Shown here piece by piece: positions 8,101-17,562 of a DNA stretch of 64,000 nt. The notes under the pieces were generated by a model. That model searched no databases. It saw only the letters and a program-made list of their open reading frames with translations, and was not told the DNA's origin. Source of the DNA: Stenotrophomonas maltophilia (GTDB lineage Bacteria > Pseudomonadota > Gammaproteobacteria > Xanthomonadales > Xanthomonadaceae). Position 1 is the first letter of the stretch. Every line of letters begins with the position of its first letter. Made by a program: the position numbers and the translations under genes. The stretch covers positions 551,000 through 614,999 of the forward strand of contig NZ_NEQV01000001.1 of assembly GCF_002799245.1 (NCBI RefSeq), read 5' to 3'.

Positions 8101-8427
8101 TCAGCGCCTTGGTACGGTTCGCACCGGTACCGATCCGGGTACCGGATCCGCCGGCAACAGCCTGTTGCCTACGGTGATCCGCTGTCGATTCCGTTCGACG
8201 ATCGCTTTCCCTACTCCCTTCACCTGCGTCAGGTCCTCGACGCGGTGAAACGGGCCGTGCCTGCGCCGGTGCTCGACGATCGCCTCGGCCTTGGCGGCTC
8301 CGACCATCGTCAATCCCTGCTGCAGCGCCTGGGCATCGGCGCGGTTGATGTCGATCGGTTCGGCGGCATGCGCCCCAGCGATCCCCACTACCAGCACCAG
8401 TGCCCTCAACACGACAAACCAAGGCAC
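8101..8427 (-). CDS. comEA: ComEA-type helix-hairpin-helix DNA-binding protein
   Basis: A 108-aa protein with an export signal (ending AHA, about residue 21) followed by a ComEA-type helix-hairpin-helix pair: IDINRADAQALQQG, VGAAKAEAIVEHRRRHGPF, VEDLTQVKGVGKAIVERNR. Periplasmic ComEA binds incoming DNA during natural transformation and works with type IV pili, whose motor genes pilT and pilU lie further along the window. The GTG at 8427 is chosen because AAGGAG sits 9 nt before it. A longer open frame upstream lacks a ribosome site and would bury the signal peptide. Confidence 0.88.
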   Translation of the reverse strand: MPWFVVLRALVLVVGIAGAHAAEPIDINRADAQALQQGLTMVGAAKAEAIVEHRRRHGPFHRVEDLTQVKGVGKAIVERNRQRITVGNRLLPADPVPGSVPVRTVPRR

Positions 8428-8628
8428 AACGTGTATCTCCTTGTGATTCTGGCCGTCCCGACCGGCAATCCCGTCGGTAGGAACAGTGTCCGTCACCACA
8501 TGTGCACAGCCTATCGGTTTCCCGCATTTTCGTAAGCCAGCCAAATACCCGACGTGATGTAGGAAAAACCCTACCCCTGGCACAGGCGTAGAATGGCCGG
8601 ATCACAGCCCATGCAACCGGAGTTTCAG

Positions 8629-10122
8629 ATGGACAGCGCCAAGCTCGGCCAATTCGTCAATGACAAGTGGGACAGCGAAATCGTCCCGCAGTTGGTCGAC
8701 TACATCCGCATTCCCAACAAGTCGCCGATGTTCGACGCCAATTGGGTGCAGAACGGCTACATGGAACAGGCGGTCACCCTGATGGAGAACTGGGCCAAGG
8801 CCCAGCAGCTGCCCGGCCTGAAGGTTGAAGTGGTGCGCCTGGAAGGCCGTACCCCGCTGATCTTCCTGGAAATTCCGGCTACCGGCGGCGAAACCGGCGA
8901 CGACACCATCCTGCTCTACGGCCACCTGGACAAGCAGCCGGAAATGACCGGCTGGGACGACGACCTCGGCCCGTGGACCCCGGTCCTGCGTGGCGACAAG
9001 CTGTATGGCCGCGGCGGTGCGGACGACGGCTACGCCATCTTCGGCTCGCTGGCCGCAGTGCTGGCGCTGCAGGCCCAGGGCCTGCCGCACGCCCGTTGCG
9101 TGGTGCTGATCGAAGCCTGTGAAGAATCGGGCAGCTACGACCTGCCGGCCTACGTCGACCACCTGGCCGACCGCATCGGCAAGCCGTCGCTGGTGGTCTG
9201 CCTGGATTCGGGCTGCGCCAACTACGACCAGCTGTGGTGCACCACCTCGCTGCGCGGCCTGACCGGCGGCAACTTCACCGTGAAGGTGCTCAACGAAGGC
9301 GTGCACTCCGGCGATGCCTCCGGCGTGGTGCCGTCCAGCTTCCGCCTGCTGCGCCAGCTGCTGTCGCGCATCGAGGACCAGGACACCGGCCGCATCCTGA
9401 TCGACGGCATGAACGTGGAAATCCCGGCCGAGCGCCAGGCGCAGGCCAAGCGTGCCGCCGAAGTGGTCGATACCGAGATCTTCGAGAAGTTCCCGATGGT
9501 CGACGGCCTGCGCCCGATGAACGAGGACCTGACCGAGCTGGTGCTCAACCGCACCTGGCGCCCGGCGCTGTCGGTCACCGGCGTCGGCGGCATGCCGGCG
9601 CTGGAATCGGCCGGCAACGTGCTGCGCCCGCAGACTTCGGTGAAGCTGTCGCTGCGCCTGCCGCCGACCGCCGATGGCAAGACCTGCGGTGAGCTGCTGA
9701 AGGAAGCGCTGCTGCGCGATCCGCCGAACGGCGCCCACGTCACCCTGGACCTGGAAAAGGCCTCCACCGGCTGGAACGCCCCGGCGATGGCGCCGTGGCT
9801 GACCCAGGCCATCGACGACGCCAGCCAGGCCTTCTTCGGCAAGCCGGCAATGTACATGGGCGAAGGCGGCTCGATCCCGTTCATGGGCATGCTGGGTGAG
9901 AAGTTCCCGGGTGCGCAGTTCATGATCACCGGCGTGCTCGGCCCGCACTCCAATGCGCACGGCCCGAACGAGTTCCTGCACATTCCGATGGGCAAGAAAG
10001 TCACCGCCTGCGTGTCCAAGGTGATCAGCGAGCACTACGCCGCCAGCCTGCGCGGCGAGACCAGCGGTTCGCCGGTGGCTGCCGACAGCGGCACCCGCCA
10101 CGGCGACCACGGCTGCTGCTGA
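8629..10122 (+). CDS. M20 family metallopeptidase (dipeptidase)
   Basis: The 497-aa product has all the hallmarks of zinc M20 peptidases: the metal His in LLYGHLDKQPEM, the bridging Asp in YGRGGADDGY, the EACEESGS glutamates, and late LGPHSNAHGPNEF. These enzymes split dipeptides or acylated amino acids in the cytoplasm. It ends in a short His/Cys tail (HGDHGCC) that could add metal binding. ATG 8629 is chosen for a CCGGAG ribosome site 7 nt upstream; earlier in-frame starts lack one. It is divergent from comEA, and a strong hairpin follows it. Confidence 0.9.
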   Translation: MDSAKLGQFVNDKWDSEIVPQLVDYIRIPNKSPMFDANWVQNGYMEQAVTLMENWAKAQQLPGLKVEVVRLEGRTPLIFLEIPATGGETGDDTILLYGHLDKQPEMTGWDDDLGPWTPVLRGDKLYGRGGADDGYAIFGSLAAVLALQAQGLPHARCVVLIEACEESGSYDLPAYVDHLADRIGKPSLVVCLDSGCANYDQLWCTTSLRGLTGGNFTVKVLNEGVHSGDASGVVPSSFRLLRQLLSRIEDQDTGRILIDGMNVEIPAERQAQAKRAAEVVDTEIFEKFPMVDGLRPMNEDLTELVLNRTWRPALSVTGVGGMPALESAGNVLRPQTSVKLSLRLPPTADGKTCGELLKEALLRDPPNGAHVTLDLEKASTGWNAPAMAPWLTQAIDDASQAFFGKPAMYMGEGGSIPFMGMLGEKFPGAQFMITGVLGPHSNAHGPNEFLHIPMGKKVTACVSKVISEHYAASLRGETSGSPVAADSGTRHGDHGCC

Positions 10123-10137
10123 TCCGGCACTCGTGAC

Positions 10138-10168
10138 GGACGCAGCCTGGCCTTGCTAGGCTGCGTCC
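10138..10168 (+). terminator. Strong hairpin after the M20 peptidase gene
   Basis: An 11-bp perfect stem (GGACGCAGCCT/AGGCTGCGTCC) with a 9-nt loop starts 15 bp after the peptidase stop codon. There is no clear T-run, so it could also be a structured leader of the next gene. Confidence 0.6.
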
Positions 10169-10191
10169 ACACTCAAGCGGAATCCGCGCGC

Positions 10192-10461
10192 ATGAATGGT
10201 CTGTTCGGCAGCAGCAGCTGGCTGTACATCCTGCTGGTCGGCTTCTTCGTCGGCCTGCTCGGGCGTTTCTTCATGCCCGGCAACAACCGCATGGGCTGCC
10301 TGCTGACCATCGTGCTGGGCATCCTCGGTGCCCTGCTGGCCGGCTGGTTCGGCCAGTACATGGGCTGGTACGCCCGTGGCGAACCGGCCGGTTTCCTCGG
10401 TGCGGTAGTGGGCGCGGTGGCCGTGCTGGCCGTCCTGCGCCTGTTCAGCGGCCGCCGCTGA
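10192..10461 (+). CDS. GlsB/YeaQ/YmgE family membrane protein
   Basis: An 89-aa very hydrophobic protein with three predicted helices (about 8-28, 32-52, 64-84) and Gly-rich faces typical of the transglycosylase-associated/GlsB family. A conserved FxMPGxNxMG stretch lies between helices 1 and 2. Members are stress-linked inner-membrane proteins of uncertain function. ATG 10192 begins the hydrophobic pattern; a farther upstream start would place a charged tail before it. It stands alone between the peptidase and amgK. Confidence 0.85.
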   Translation: MNGLFGSSSWLYILLVGFFVGLLGRFFMPGNNRMGCLLTIVLGILGALLAGWFGQYMGWYARGEPAGFLGAVVGAVAVLAVLRLFSGRR

Positions 10462-10525
10462 CCCTGTCCGCCCTCCCCTTCCTGTTCCCGACGTTGGCGC
10501 GCCCGGCGCGCCCGGATATGCCCGC

Positions 10526-11551
10526 ATGACCGAACCCGCCTCCGATCCCCAGCGCAGCGCGCAGCGCCTGCAGTGGGCCCGTACCCAGCTCGACGATGCC
10601 AACGCGGTGGTCGAACGCGCTTCGGTTGACGCCGGCATGCGCAGCTACTGGCGCACCACCAGCACGCGTGGCAGCCACATCGTGATGGACGCCCCGCCGG
10701 GGCTGGAAGATCCGCGGCCGTGGCTGCGCATGCGCGGCCTGCTGCACGACAACGGCCTGCGCGTGCCCGCACTGCTGGCACAGGACCTGGATGCCGGCTT
10801 CCTGCTGCTGGAAGATCTCGGCGGCCCGACCCTGGCCAGGATCCTCGACGAGCGCAATGCCGATGAATGGTTCGGTCGCTCGATCGAACAACTGCTTCGC
10901 CTGCAGGCGATTCCGGTGCCGGCCGACTTCGGCCAGTTCGGCGAAGCGCTGCTGCAACGCGATGCCGGGCTGTTCGACGAGTGGTTCCTGCAGCGCCACC
11001 TGAACCTGGAGCTGGACTGTGGTGAGCTCGAAGGGCTGCAGCTGGTGCATCGCCGGTTGATGGACAACGCGCTGGGCCAGGCCCAGCTGATGACCCACCG
11101 CGATTACATGCCGCGCAACCTGATGCCGGTCGACGATGGCCCCGCAGTGCTGGATTTCCAGGACCTGGTGCGTGGCCCGATCGCCTACGACGCGGTCAGT
11201 CTGTTCAAGGACGCCTTCCTGAGCTGGCCACTGCAGCGCGTGGACGGGTGGCTGGCGCAGTACCACGAGCGTGCGCGCGATGCCGGCCTGCCGGTGCCCG
11301 ACCGCGCCACCTTCCTGCGCGATGCCGACTGGATGGGCATCCAGCGCCACGTGAAGATCCTCGGCCTGTTCTGCCGCCTGCGCTACCGCGACAACAAGGG
11401 CCATTACCTCGACGACGCGCCGCGCTTCATCGGCTATCTGGAGGAAGTGCTGCCGCGCTATCGCGAACTGGCCCCCCTGCAGCAGCTGCTGGAAGATCGC
11501 ATCAAGCCGGCGCTGGCCGAACTGGCCGCACCGATGCGCGTGGCGCGATGA
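10526..11551 (+). CDS. amgK: N-acetylmuramate/N-acetylglucosamine kinase AmgK
   Basis: The 341-aa aminoglycoside-phosphotransferase-fold kinase has the catalytic HRDYMPRN motif (about 192-199) and the metal-binding VLDFQD motif. AmgK phosphorylates MurNAc (and GlcNAc) at C1 in the cytoplasm, the first step of the recycling route to UDP-MurNAc that bypasses de novo synthesis and MurA inhibition. The stop overlaps the murU start by 4 nt (ATGA), the conserved amgK-murU arrangement known from Pseudomonas. Length is as expected for the family. Confidence 0.9.
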   Translation: MTEPASDPQRSAQRLQWARTQLDDANAVVERASVDAGMRSYWRTTSTRGSHIVMDAPPGLEDPRPWLRMRGLLHDNGLRVPALLAQDLDAGFLLLEDLGGPTLARILDERNADEWFGRSIEQLLRLQAIPVPADFGQFGEALLQRDAGLFDEWFLQRHLNLELDCGELEGLQLVHRRLMDNALGQAQLMTHRDYMPRNLMPVDDGPAVLDFQDLVRGPIAYDAVSLFKDAFLSWPLQRVDGWLAQYHERARDAGLPVPDRATFLRDADWMGIQRHVKILGLFCRLRYRDNKGHYLDDAPRFIGYLEEVLPRYRELAPLQQLLEDRIKPALAELAAPMRVAR

Positions 11552-12258
11552 AGGCGCTGGTCTTTGCCGCTGGCCTCGGCGAGCGCATGCGCCCGTTGAC
11601 CCTGCACACGCCCAAGCCGCTGCTGGACGTGGCCGGCAAGCCCCTGATCGTCTGGCACCTGGAGCGCCTGGCGGCGCTCGGCGTGCGCGAGGTGGTGGTC
11701 AACACCGCATGGCTGGCCGAGCAGTTTCCGGCGACGCTGGGCGATGGCAGCCAGTGGGGCCTGCGCCTGCATTTCATGTACGAAGGGCAGACCCCGCTGG
11801 AAACCGGCGGCGGCATCCTCAACGCACTACCGGTGCTGGGCGACGCCCCGTTCCTGGTGGTGAACGGCGACATCTGGACCGATTTCGATTTCGCCACGCT
11901 GCCCCGCGAGCCGCAGGGCCAGGCACACCTGGTGCTGGTCGACAATCCGGTTCAGCACCCGGCCGGTGACTACCGGCTGGACGCACAGGGGCTGCTGCAT
12001 CACGACCGCGCTGGGCCGTGCCTGACCTATGCCGGCATCGGCGTGTACCGTCCTTCGATCGTAGCTGACTGGCGCGCGGTGATCGGCGATGCGCCGGGCA
12101 GCGAGCGGCTGCCGCCGAAGTTCTCGGTGGTGCCGCTGCAGAAGCATTTCATGGCGCAGGGGCTGATGACGGGACAGCACCATCGCGGGCGCTGGACCGA
12201 TGTCGGGACCGTTGATCGCCTGCGCGCGCTGGATGCGGAGTTGGCAGCGAACGGCTGA
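11548..12258 (+). CDS. murU: N-acetylmuramate alpha-1-phosphate uridylyltransferase MurU
   Basis: A 236-aa nucleotidyltransferase with the N-terminal signature AAGLGERMRPLTLHTPKPLL and metal site VVNGDIWTDFDF. MurU converts MurNAc-1-phosphate and UTP to UDP-MurNAc, completing the salvage route started by AmgK. ATG 11548 overlaps the amgK stop, so the two are translationally coupled. GTVDRL near the C-terminus fits the family. A 0.6-kb noncoding repeat region follows. Confidence 0.92.
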   Translation: MKALVFAAGLGERMRPLTLHTPKPLLDVAGKPLIVWHLERLAALGVREVVVNTAWLAEQFPATLGDGSQWGLRLHFMYEGQTPLETGGGILNALPVLGDAPFLVVNGDIWTDFDFATLPREPQGQAHLVLVDNPVQHPAGDYRLDAQGLLHHDRAGPCLTYAGIGVYRPSIVADWRAVIGDAPGSERLPPKFSVVPLQKHFMAQGLMTGQHHRGRWTDVGTVDRLRALDAELAANG

Positions 12259-12671
12259 GCCCCTCGTGGCTGGTCGCGTAGAGCGAATCGCGCGTTTGGC
12301 CGGGCGGGTGGGCCATGCAGGGGACGCTGCAAGTCCCCCTCCGGGGCCCGGCCCAGCCGCTGGCGGCTGTGCGTTCAGGCGCTTGCGAAGCAGTGCTTCG
12401 CAAGCAAAGCGCCTTCACCCCTGTAAGCTCGATGGCGCCATCCATGGCGCCAACGCCCCTGCATGGCCCACCCACCCGGCCTCTGACAGTTTCCGAGGGC
12501 GTCCAGCCACGGAAGAAAGAAAGAAAAGCAAAAGCGGGTCGCTTCGCTGCGCTTGCTCCGGTGACGACCAACGGTCGTCACCCACCACAGGCAAGACGCG
12601 TCACCCACCACAGGCAAGACGCGTGTCGACCAAGGTCGACACCCACCAACAGCCGCCGGAATCTGTCGAAG

Positions 12672-12771
12672 GCGGGGCGCTGTGGGCTTGCGGGGTGTGA
12701 GCCGCATGGATGCGGCGACCAAGCCCCCATGGATGGGTTTACGGCGGCCCCGCAAGCCCACAGCGCCCCGC
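12672..12771. repeat. Nested 24-bp inverted repeat with two inner hairpins
   Basis: Arms 12672-12695 and 12748-12771 are perfect complements (start GCGGGGCGCTGTGGG). The 52-nt loop contains two smaller hairpins, GCCGCAT/ATGCGGC (12701-12716) and CCCAT/ATGGG (12726-12737). The whole would fold as a three-way junction in RNA or a cruciform in DNA. Confidence 0.85.
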
Positions 12772-12806
12772 CTCCCCTCAGAAAGCCAGCTTCTGCCGTT
12801 GACGTT

Positions 12807-12842
12807 GCTTCGGCTTCGGCTTCGGCTTCGGCTTCGGCTTCT
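12807..12842. repeat. Hexamer run, GCTTCG x5 plus GCTTCT
   Basis: Six head-to-tail hexamers, 39 bp beyond the 3' end of hda. A multiple-of-three unit in noncoding DNA; no sign that it switches a gene. Confidence 0.9.
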
Positions 12843-12881
12843 GCGGGTGCAGGGCGGCAGCCCTGCAGACAAACCCCACCC

Positions 12882-13589
12882 TCAGTAGCGAGGCCGGCCT
12901 TCTTCCAGCACCTGGCGCAGGAACGGCACGGTGATCCGCCGCTTCGCCGCCAGCGACTCACGGTCCAGCCAGTCCAGCAGCGTGATCAATCCCCCCAGCT
13001 CGCGACCGGTATGCGACAGCAGCCACTCGATGGCCGCTTCGTCGATGGCCAGGCCGCGTCGCAGCGCGCGCTCGCGCAGCACCGCTGCCCGCCCTTCCTC
13101 ATCCAGCGGCTGCAGCAGCACGCGCACGCACTGGCCCAGCCGCGAGCGCAGGTCCGGCAGCACCAGGCCCAGCTCGCCCGGTGCCTTCTGCGCCGTGTAG
13201 AGCACGGTCACACCCGCAGCGCGCGCACGGTTGTGGAAATCAAACAGCGCGATCTCGTCCTCACGGTTGCCGGCGACCTCGTCCAGGCCGTCCAGCGCCA
13301 CCAGTTCGCGTGCTTCCAGCCCATCGAGCGCTGCACGAACGCGACCGGCGGCACTGGCCAGCGGCACGTAGGTCGGCAGTCGCCCCGCCTGCTCCGCACT
13401 GGAGCACATCGCCAGCGCCTGATGGGTCTTGCCGGTGCCCGCCGCACCTTCCAGGTAGACCCAATCGTGGCTGGCGCCGACCGCGATCGCGCGCAGCTGC
13501 GCCAGCGCGCCATCCGGCGCGCCGATGAAGGTCTCCAGGCGCTGGTCCCGCGGGTAATGCAGGGCCAGTGGCAGTTGCGGCACACCCAT
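12882..13589 (-). CDS. hda: DnaA regulatory inactivator Hda
   Basis: A 235-aa AAA+ protein related to DnaA: N-terminal QLPLAL clamp-binding-like motif (residues 5-10), ETFIGAPDGALAQLR, Walker A GAAGTGKTH, and a C-terminal lid (LITLLDWLDRESLAAKRRITVPFLRQVL). Hda with the DNA-loaded sliding clamp stimulates ATP hydrolysis by DnaA and so limits replication initiation. It starts at ATG 13589, sharing one base with the stop of the upstream permease gene (TGATG), which implies translational coupling. A GTG one codon earlier is also possible. Confidence 0.92.
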   Translation of the reverse strand: MGVPQLPLALHYPRDQRLETFIGAPDGALAQLRAIAVGASHDWVYLEGAAGTGKTHQALAMCSSAEQAGRLPTYVPLASAAGRVRAALDGLEARELVALDGLDEVAGNREDEIALFDFHNRARAAGVTVLYTAQKAPGELGLVLPDLRSRLGQCVRVLLQPLDEEGRAAVLRERALRRGLAIDEAAIEWLLSHTGRELGGLITLLDWLDRESLAAKRRITVPFLRQVLEEGRPRY

Positions 13590-14761
13590 CACTTCAGGTC
13601 GGGGCCCTTGTCGTTCGCATCGAGGATGATATGGGGCTGGTCGACCACGCCATCAAGCACGATCGCCGGCTTCTCACCCACGTACAGCTCGCTCTGCCGG
13701 TAACGCTGGTGGGCATAACGCAGCAGCACGTTGGTCACCGCCGCCACCGGCAGCGCCAGCAGCATGCCCAGGAAGCCGAACAGCTGGCCACCGGCCATCA
13801 CCGCGAAGATCACCGCCACCGGGTGCAGGCCGATCTTGTCGCCGACGATGCGCGGGGTCAGCACGTAGCTTTCCAGCAACTGGCCCACGGTGAACACCAC
13901 GCCGACCAGGATCAGCAGCTTCAGGTCGAAGCCCTGCGCCTGCACCAGCGCGGCCACGATGGCCATCAGGATGCCGGTGGTCGCGCCCAGGTACGGGATG
14001 AAGCTGATCAGGCCGGCAATCAGGCCGATCAGCAGGCCCAGCTTGAGGCCGACCAGCGACAGACCACCGGCGTAGATCACGCCCAGCGCCAGCATCACCA
14101 GGAACTGGCCGCGGATGAACGCACCCAGCACCTCGTTGGACTCGCGTGCCAATGCGCTGATGGTGCCGATGTGGTTGCGCGGGATCACCGAAGCCACCCG
14201 CTCGACCAGCTTGTCCCAGTCGCGCAGGAAGTAGAACGCCAGGATCGGCAGCAGCAGGATGTTGACCACCCAGGTCACCATCGCAAAGCCCGAACGCGAG
14301 ACGTAGCCCATGAACGTGGTGGCGAAGCCGCCGGCCTGCTGCCAGTGGCTGCGCACCCAGTCGATCAGACGGTCCGGGTCCAGCCACTGCATCACTTCCA
14401 GGCCGGTCTTCTGCTCGAACCAGGGGATGCCGGTCTGCATCAGCCACGCCTGCGCCTGCGGCGCGACCGCGATGACGGTGGTGATCTGGCGCTCGATCAT
14501 CGGCACCAGCACCAGCAGCAGCGCCACGATCACCAGCACCATCGCCACGAACACCAGCACCACGCCGGTCATGCGCGAGCGGCCGGTGGCCTCGATGCGG
14601 TCCACCAGCGGATCGCCCAGCCAGGCCAGCGCCAGTGCCAGCACGAACGGGGTCAGGATCGGCGCCAGCAACCACACCACCCAGCCGATCAGGCCGGCGA
14701 ACAGGATGTACTTCAGCCGGCGCAGGAACTGCGCGATTTCAGCTTCCGGGGTCAGGGTCAT
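13589..14761 (-). CDS. AI-2E family transporter (PerM/YhhT-like)
   Basis: A 390-aa inner-membrane protein with two helices near the N-terminus, a long amphipathic middle (about 85-150) and five or more helices to about residue 350. Family features include [27 protein letters not shown] and [35 protein letters not shown]. Members export small molecules or Na+; the name comes from one putative AI-2 exporter and should not be taken as the substrate. It overlaps the upstream DUF2066 gene by 4 nt and touches hda. The hda-permease link is common in gammaproteobacteria. Confidence 0.88.
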   Translation of the reverse strand: MTLTPEAEIAQFLRRLKYILFAGLIGWVVWLLAPILTPFVLALALAWLGDPLVDRIEATGRSRMTGVVLVFVAMVLVIVALLLVLVPMIERQITTVIAVAPQAQAWLMQTGIPWFEQKTGLEVMQWLDPDRLIDWVRSHWQQAGGFATTFMGYVSRSGFAMVTWVVNILLLPILAFYFLRDWDKLVERVASVIPRNHIGTISALARESNEVLGAFIRGQFLVMLALGVIYAGGLSLVGLKLGLLIGLIAGLISFIPYLGATTGILMAIVAALVQAQGFDLKLLILVGVVFTVGQLLESYVLTPRIVGDKIGLHPVAVIFAVMAGGQLFGFLGMLLALPVAAVTNVLLRYAHQRYRQSELYVGEKPAIVLDGVVDQPHIILDANDKGPDLK

Positions 14762-15897
14762 CGCAGCCGGTACTCGTTGCTGACCGGCGCGGCCACCGGG
14801 GCACCGGTGGTGTCATCGATCGGGGTCGGCAGGGCCGGCAGCGGCGCGCTTGGCACCAGCACGCCGTTGTCGCCGAGCATGCGGTTGAAGCCGGCCAGGC
14901 CGGTGGTCATCTCCACGCTCAGCTCCAGCTGGCCGGCCGAGGCGTGCAGCGGGGTGACATTGCGCACCACCGGTACCTCGCGCAGGCCAGCGGCCAGGCG
15001 CAGGTAGTCATCGGCGCTGTTGATGCCGGTCACCACCACGCGGTACGTGCCGGCCTGTCCGGTGGCCACGCCAGCCTTGGCGTAACGCTTGACCAGCGCG
15101 TCGGCGGCGCCATCGGCGCCCGCGGCCATCGCGCGCATGGCGTTGGCATCCTTGCTGGTCCACTTGTTCAGCTCACGGCCGTTGTCGACGAACACCCAGT
15201 CCGCCTGCCAGCCGCCGTTGGCACGGTACAGCTTGCCGATCAGCTGCATCGGCGGCGAATAGCGCGAGGAGGCACGGGCCACGGCGGCACTGTCCTGGCG
15301 CCAGATGGCACCGGCCAGAGCCTGTTCGGCAGCACCGCCGCTGGGCAGGCCCAGCTTGTAGCCACGTTCGATGGCGCGGTTCAGCAGCGGCCGGGCGGCA
15401 TTGGCCTGCTGCACGCTGACCAGGCGCGGGCCACTGCCGTCGTCGACGGCCAGCCACAGCACCGGCTTCGGCCGCGGCTGCGGCCACAGCGGCAGGCCCA
15501 GCGCCGAGACAAGCGAATCGACGTCATCCTCGCGGAAACGGGCCACCAGCAGGGTCCTGAAGCTCGGTGCGCCGCTGGCGCCCACGCTCTGGTCCTGCTT
15601 GTAGTCGTAGCTGGCAACGTAGTCCTTGGCATTGCGCAGCGCCTGCACCACGCCGGGGCGGGACATCACGTTGCGGTCGCCGGACAGCTTGCCCAGCACC
15701 ACGCTCAGGGCACGGGCCAGGGCACCGTTGCGATCGGCTTCGGCCTGGCTGTTGACGGGCACTTCGGCCTCGTAGGCACCCGAAGCGGTGGCGACATCTC
15801 CCTCGGTACGCAGGCCACTCTGGGCCATCGTGGCCACCGGCAGGCTCAGTGCAAGGAGCAGGGTCAGAATCAGGCTGCGGCGCATCAGGACATCCAT
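14758..15897 (-). CDS. DUF2066 domain exported protein
   Basis: A 379-aa protein with a signal peptide (ending TMA, about residue 28) and the DUF2066 pattern: [23 protein letters not shown], then [14 protein letters not shown] and [10 protein letters not shown]. Function is unknown. DUF2066 genes are commonly placed divergently from purM, as here, with the 99-bp gap holding both promoters. ATG 15897 is chosen; another ATG four codons later is possible. It is the first gene of a coupled set with the permease and hda. Confidence 0.82.
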   Translation of the reverse strand: MDVLMRRSLILTLLLALSLPVATMAQSGLRTEGDVATASGAYEAEVPVNSQAEADRNGALARALSVVLGKLSGDRNVMSRPGVVQALRNAKDYVASYDYKQDQSVGASGAPSFRTLLVARFREDDVDSLVSALGLPLWPQPRPKPVLWLAVDDGSGPRLVSVQQANAARPLLNRAIERGYKLGLPSGGAAEQALAGAIWRQDSAAVARASSRYSPPMQLIGKLYRANGGWQADWVFVDNGRELNKWTSKDANAMRAMAAGADGAADALVKRYAKAGVATGQAGTYRVVVTGINSADDYLRLAAGLREVPVVRNVTPLHASAGQLELSVEMTTGLAGFNRMLGDNGVLVPSAPLPALPTPIDDTTGAPVAAPVSNEYRLR

Positions 15898-15996
15898 TGG
15901 CTCGACGAATCCGGGGGAATTGTTGCCCGAATACGGACTTTGCGCCAATGCGGCCTGTTAAAATCGCTCATTCAACCCCTGCCAGCGCCGACGCCC

Positions 15997-17055
15997 GTGA
16001 CCAACACCCCGTCTTCCGCCCCCTCCCCCCTCACCTACCGTGATGCGGGTGTCGACATCGACGCCGGCAACGAGCTGGTCGAGCGGATCAAGCCCCTGGT
16101 CAAGCGCAGCTTCCGCCCGGAAGTGATGGGCGGCCTGGGCGGCTTCGGCGCCCTGTTCGACCTGTCCAACAAGTACCGCGAGCCGGTGCTGGTGTCGGGT
16201 ACCGACGGCGTGGGCACCAAGCTGAAGCTGGCCCACCAGCTGAACCGCCACGATACGATCGGCATCGACCTGGTCGCGATGTGCGTGAACGACGTGCTGG
16301 TGCAGGGCGCCGAGCCGCTGTTCTTCCTGGACTACTTCGCCACCGGCAAGCTGGACATCGATACCGCTGCGGCGGTGGTGGGCGGCATCGCCAACGGCTG
16401 CACCGAGGCCGGCTGCGCCCTGATCGGCGGCGAAACCGCTGAAATGCCCGACATGTACGCCCCGGGCGAGTACGACCTGGCCGGCTTCACGGTCGCCGCG
16501 GTCGAGAAGAGCGAGCTGAAGGACGGCGCCAGCGTAGCGGCCGGCGACGTGCTGATCGGCATCGCCTCGTCCGGCCCGCATTCCAATGGCTACTCGCTGG
16601 TGCGCCGCATCTACGACCGCGCCGGCCGCCCGGCCGACCTGGAGCTGGAAGGCGGCGTGAAGCTGGTCGATGCGCTGATGGCACCGACCCGCCTGTATGT
16701 GAAGCCGATCCTGTCGCTGCTGAAGTCGCACGGCGGTGCCATCCACGGCATGGCCCACATCACCGGTGGCGGCCTGACCGAGAACATCATCCGCGTGGTG
16801 CCCGACGGCCTCGGCCTGGACATCCAGGCCTCGGCCTGGACCCTGCCGCCGGTGTTCCAGTGGCTGCAGAAGGAAGGCGCCGTGGCCGACAGCGAGATGT
16901 GGCGCACCTTCAACTGCGGCATCGGCTTCGTGCTGATCGTGGCAGCCGACCAGGTCAGCGCCGTGTCCGAAGCGGTCAAGGCACAGGGCCTGGAGCACTG
17001 GACCATCGGCCAGGTGGTCACCGCTGAAGGCGCCGAGCGCGTCCACATCGGCTGA
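15997..17055 (+). CDS. purM: Phosphoribosylformylglycinamidine cyclo-ligase
   Basis: PurM (AIR synthetase) closes the imidazole ring, using ATP to make AIR in purine synthesis. The 352-aa product has [16 protein letters not shown] at the N-terminus, [43 protein letters not shown] and [14 protein letters not shown], all family signatures. The GTG at 15997 gives the expected length; the open frame continues far upstream but is antisense to DUF2066. purN lies 1.6 kb downstream, separated by three small membrane-protein genes. Confidence 0.95.
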   Translation: MTNTPSSAPSPLTYRDAGVDIDAGNELVERIKPLVKRSFRPEVMGGLGGFGALFDLSNKYREPVLVSGTDGVGTKLKLAHQLNRHDTIGIDLVAMCVNDVLVQGAEPLFFLDYFATGKLDIDTAAAVVGGIANGCTEAGCALIGGETAEMPDMYAPGEYDLAGFTVAAVEKSELKDGASVAAGDVLIGIASSGPHSNGYSLVRRIYDRAGRPADLELEGGVKLVDALMAPTRLYVKPILSLLKSHGGAIHGMAHITGGGLTENIIRVVPDGLGLDIQASAWTLPPVFQWLQKEGAVADSEMWRTFNCGIGFVLIVAADQVSAVSEAVKAQGLEHWTIGQVVTAEGAERVHIG

Positions 17056-17076
17056 CCCCGACCCCGAGGAGCCCGC

Positions 17077-17562
17077 ATGGACGCAACGCCCCCCCTGCCC
17101 CCCGCCCCGGTGCCGCCAGCGACGACGGCACCGGTGTTCAGCCCCCAGGATGCTGACCATCTGCGCATGCTGTCGATTGCGCATTACGTGGTCGGCGGCC
17201 TGATCGCGCTGTTCTCGATGATCTTCATCGTCCACATCGTGCTGGGCATCACCGCGCTCACCGGCAATCTGCCGATGAATTCCGGCGACCAGCCCTCATC
17301 GCCGGCCGAACAGCGCCTGTTCGGCTGGGTGTTCATCCTCATCGGCTGCGTCATCGTGTTCGGTGGCGTGACCCTGGGAGCGTTCGTCGCCTATGCCGGC
17401 CGCTGCCTGGCGCGTCGCCGCCGCTACCTGTTGTGCCTGATCATGGCCGGCCTGGCCTGCCTGTTCACGCCGATCGGTACCGTGCTGGGGGTGTTCAGCC
17501 TGATCACGCTGCTGCGCCCGCAGGTCAAGGCCGCGTTCGACACCGCTGGCACGGCTGCATGA
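17077..17562 (+). CDS. Small membrane protein of unknown function
   Basis: A 161-aa protein: Pro/Ala-rich N-terminal tail (about 1-22), then predicted helices at about 37-62, 86-110 and 117-142. I do not recognise a family with confidence. A GAGGAG ribosome site precedes ATG 17077, 21 bp after purM, and the stop overlaps the next gene by 4 nt, so it belongs to the purM-purN transcription unit. Probably inner membrane. Confidence 0.75.
   Translation: MDATPPLPPAPVPPATTAPVFSPQDADHLRMLSIAHYVVGGLIALFSMIFIVHIVLGITALTGNLPMNSGDQPSSPAEQRLFGWVFILIGCVIVFGGVTLGAFVAYAGRCLARRRRYLLCLIMAGLACLFTPIGTVLGVFSLITLLRPQVKAAFDTAGTAA

Larger units (their letters stand above)
12259..12881. other. 623-bp repeat-rich spacer
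   Basis: No supported gene lies between murU and hda. The region contains a perfect hairpin at 12382-12404 (CTTGCGAAGCA with its complement), REP-type hairpins at 12561-12581 and 12623-12642 that share a GACCAA core, two direct 23-bp units (12577-12599 and 12600-12622), a large nested palindrome (12672-12771) and a six-unit hexamer run (12807-12842). Long frames here overlap hda on the wrong strand. Confidence 0.7.

Noticed and set aside
12315..13703. Long plus-strand frame over the spacer and hda
   Set aside because: It is antisense to hda and has Gln/Arg/Ala composition of a shadow frame, with no domain.
13568..15007. 479-aa frame antisense to the AI-2E permease
   Set aside because: His/Gln-rich shadow of a membrane protein gene in GC-rich DNA.
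14635..15996. N-terminal extension of purM
   Set aside because: It is antisense to DUF2066; PurM length and its first motif begin at the GTG at 15997.
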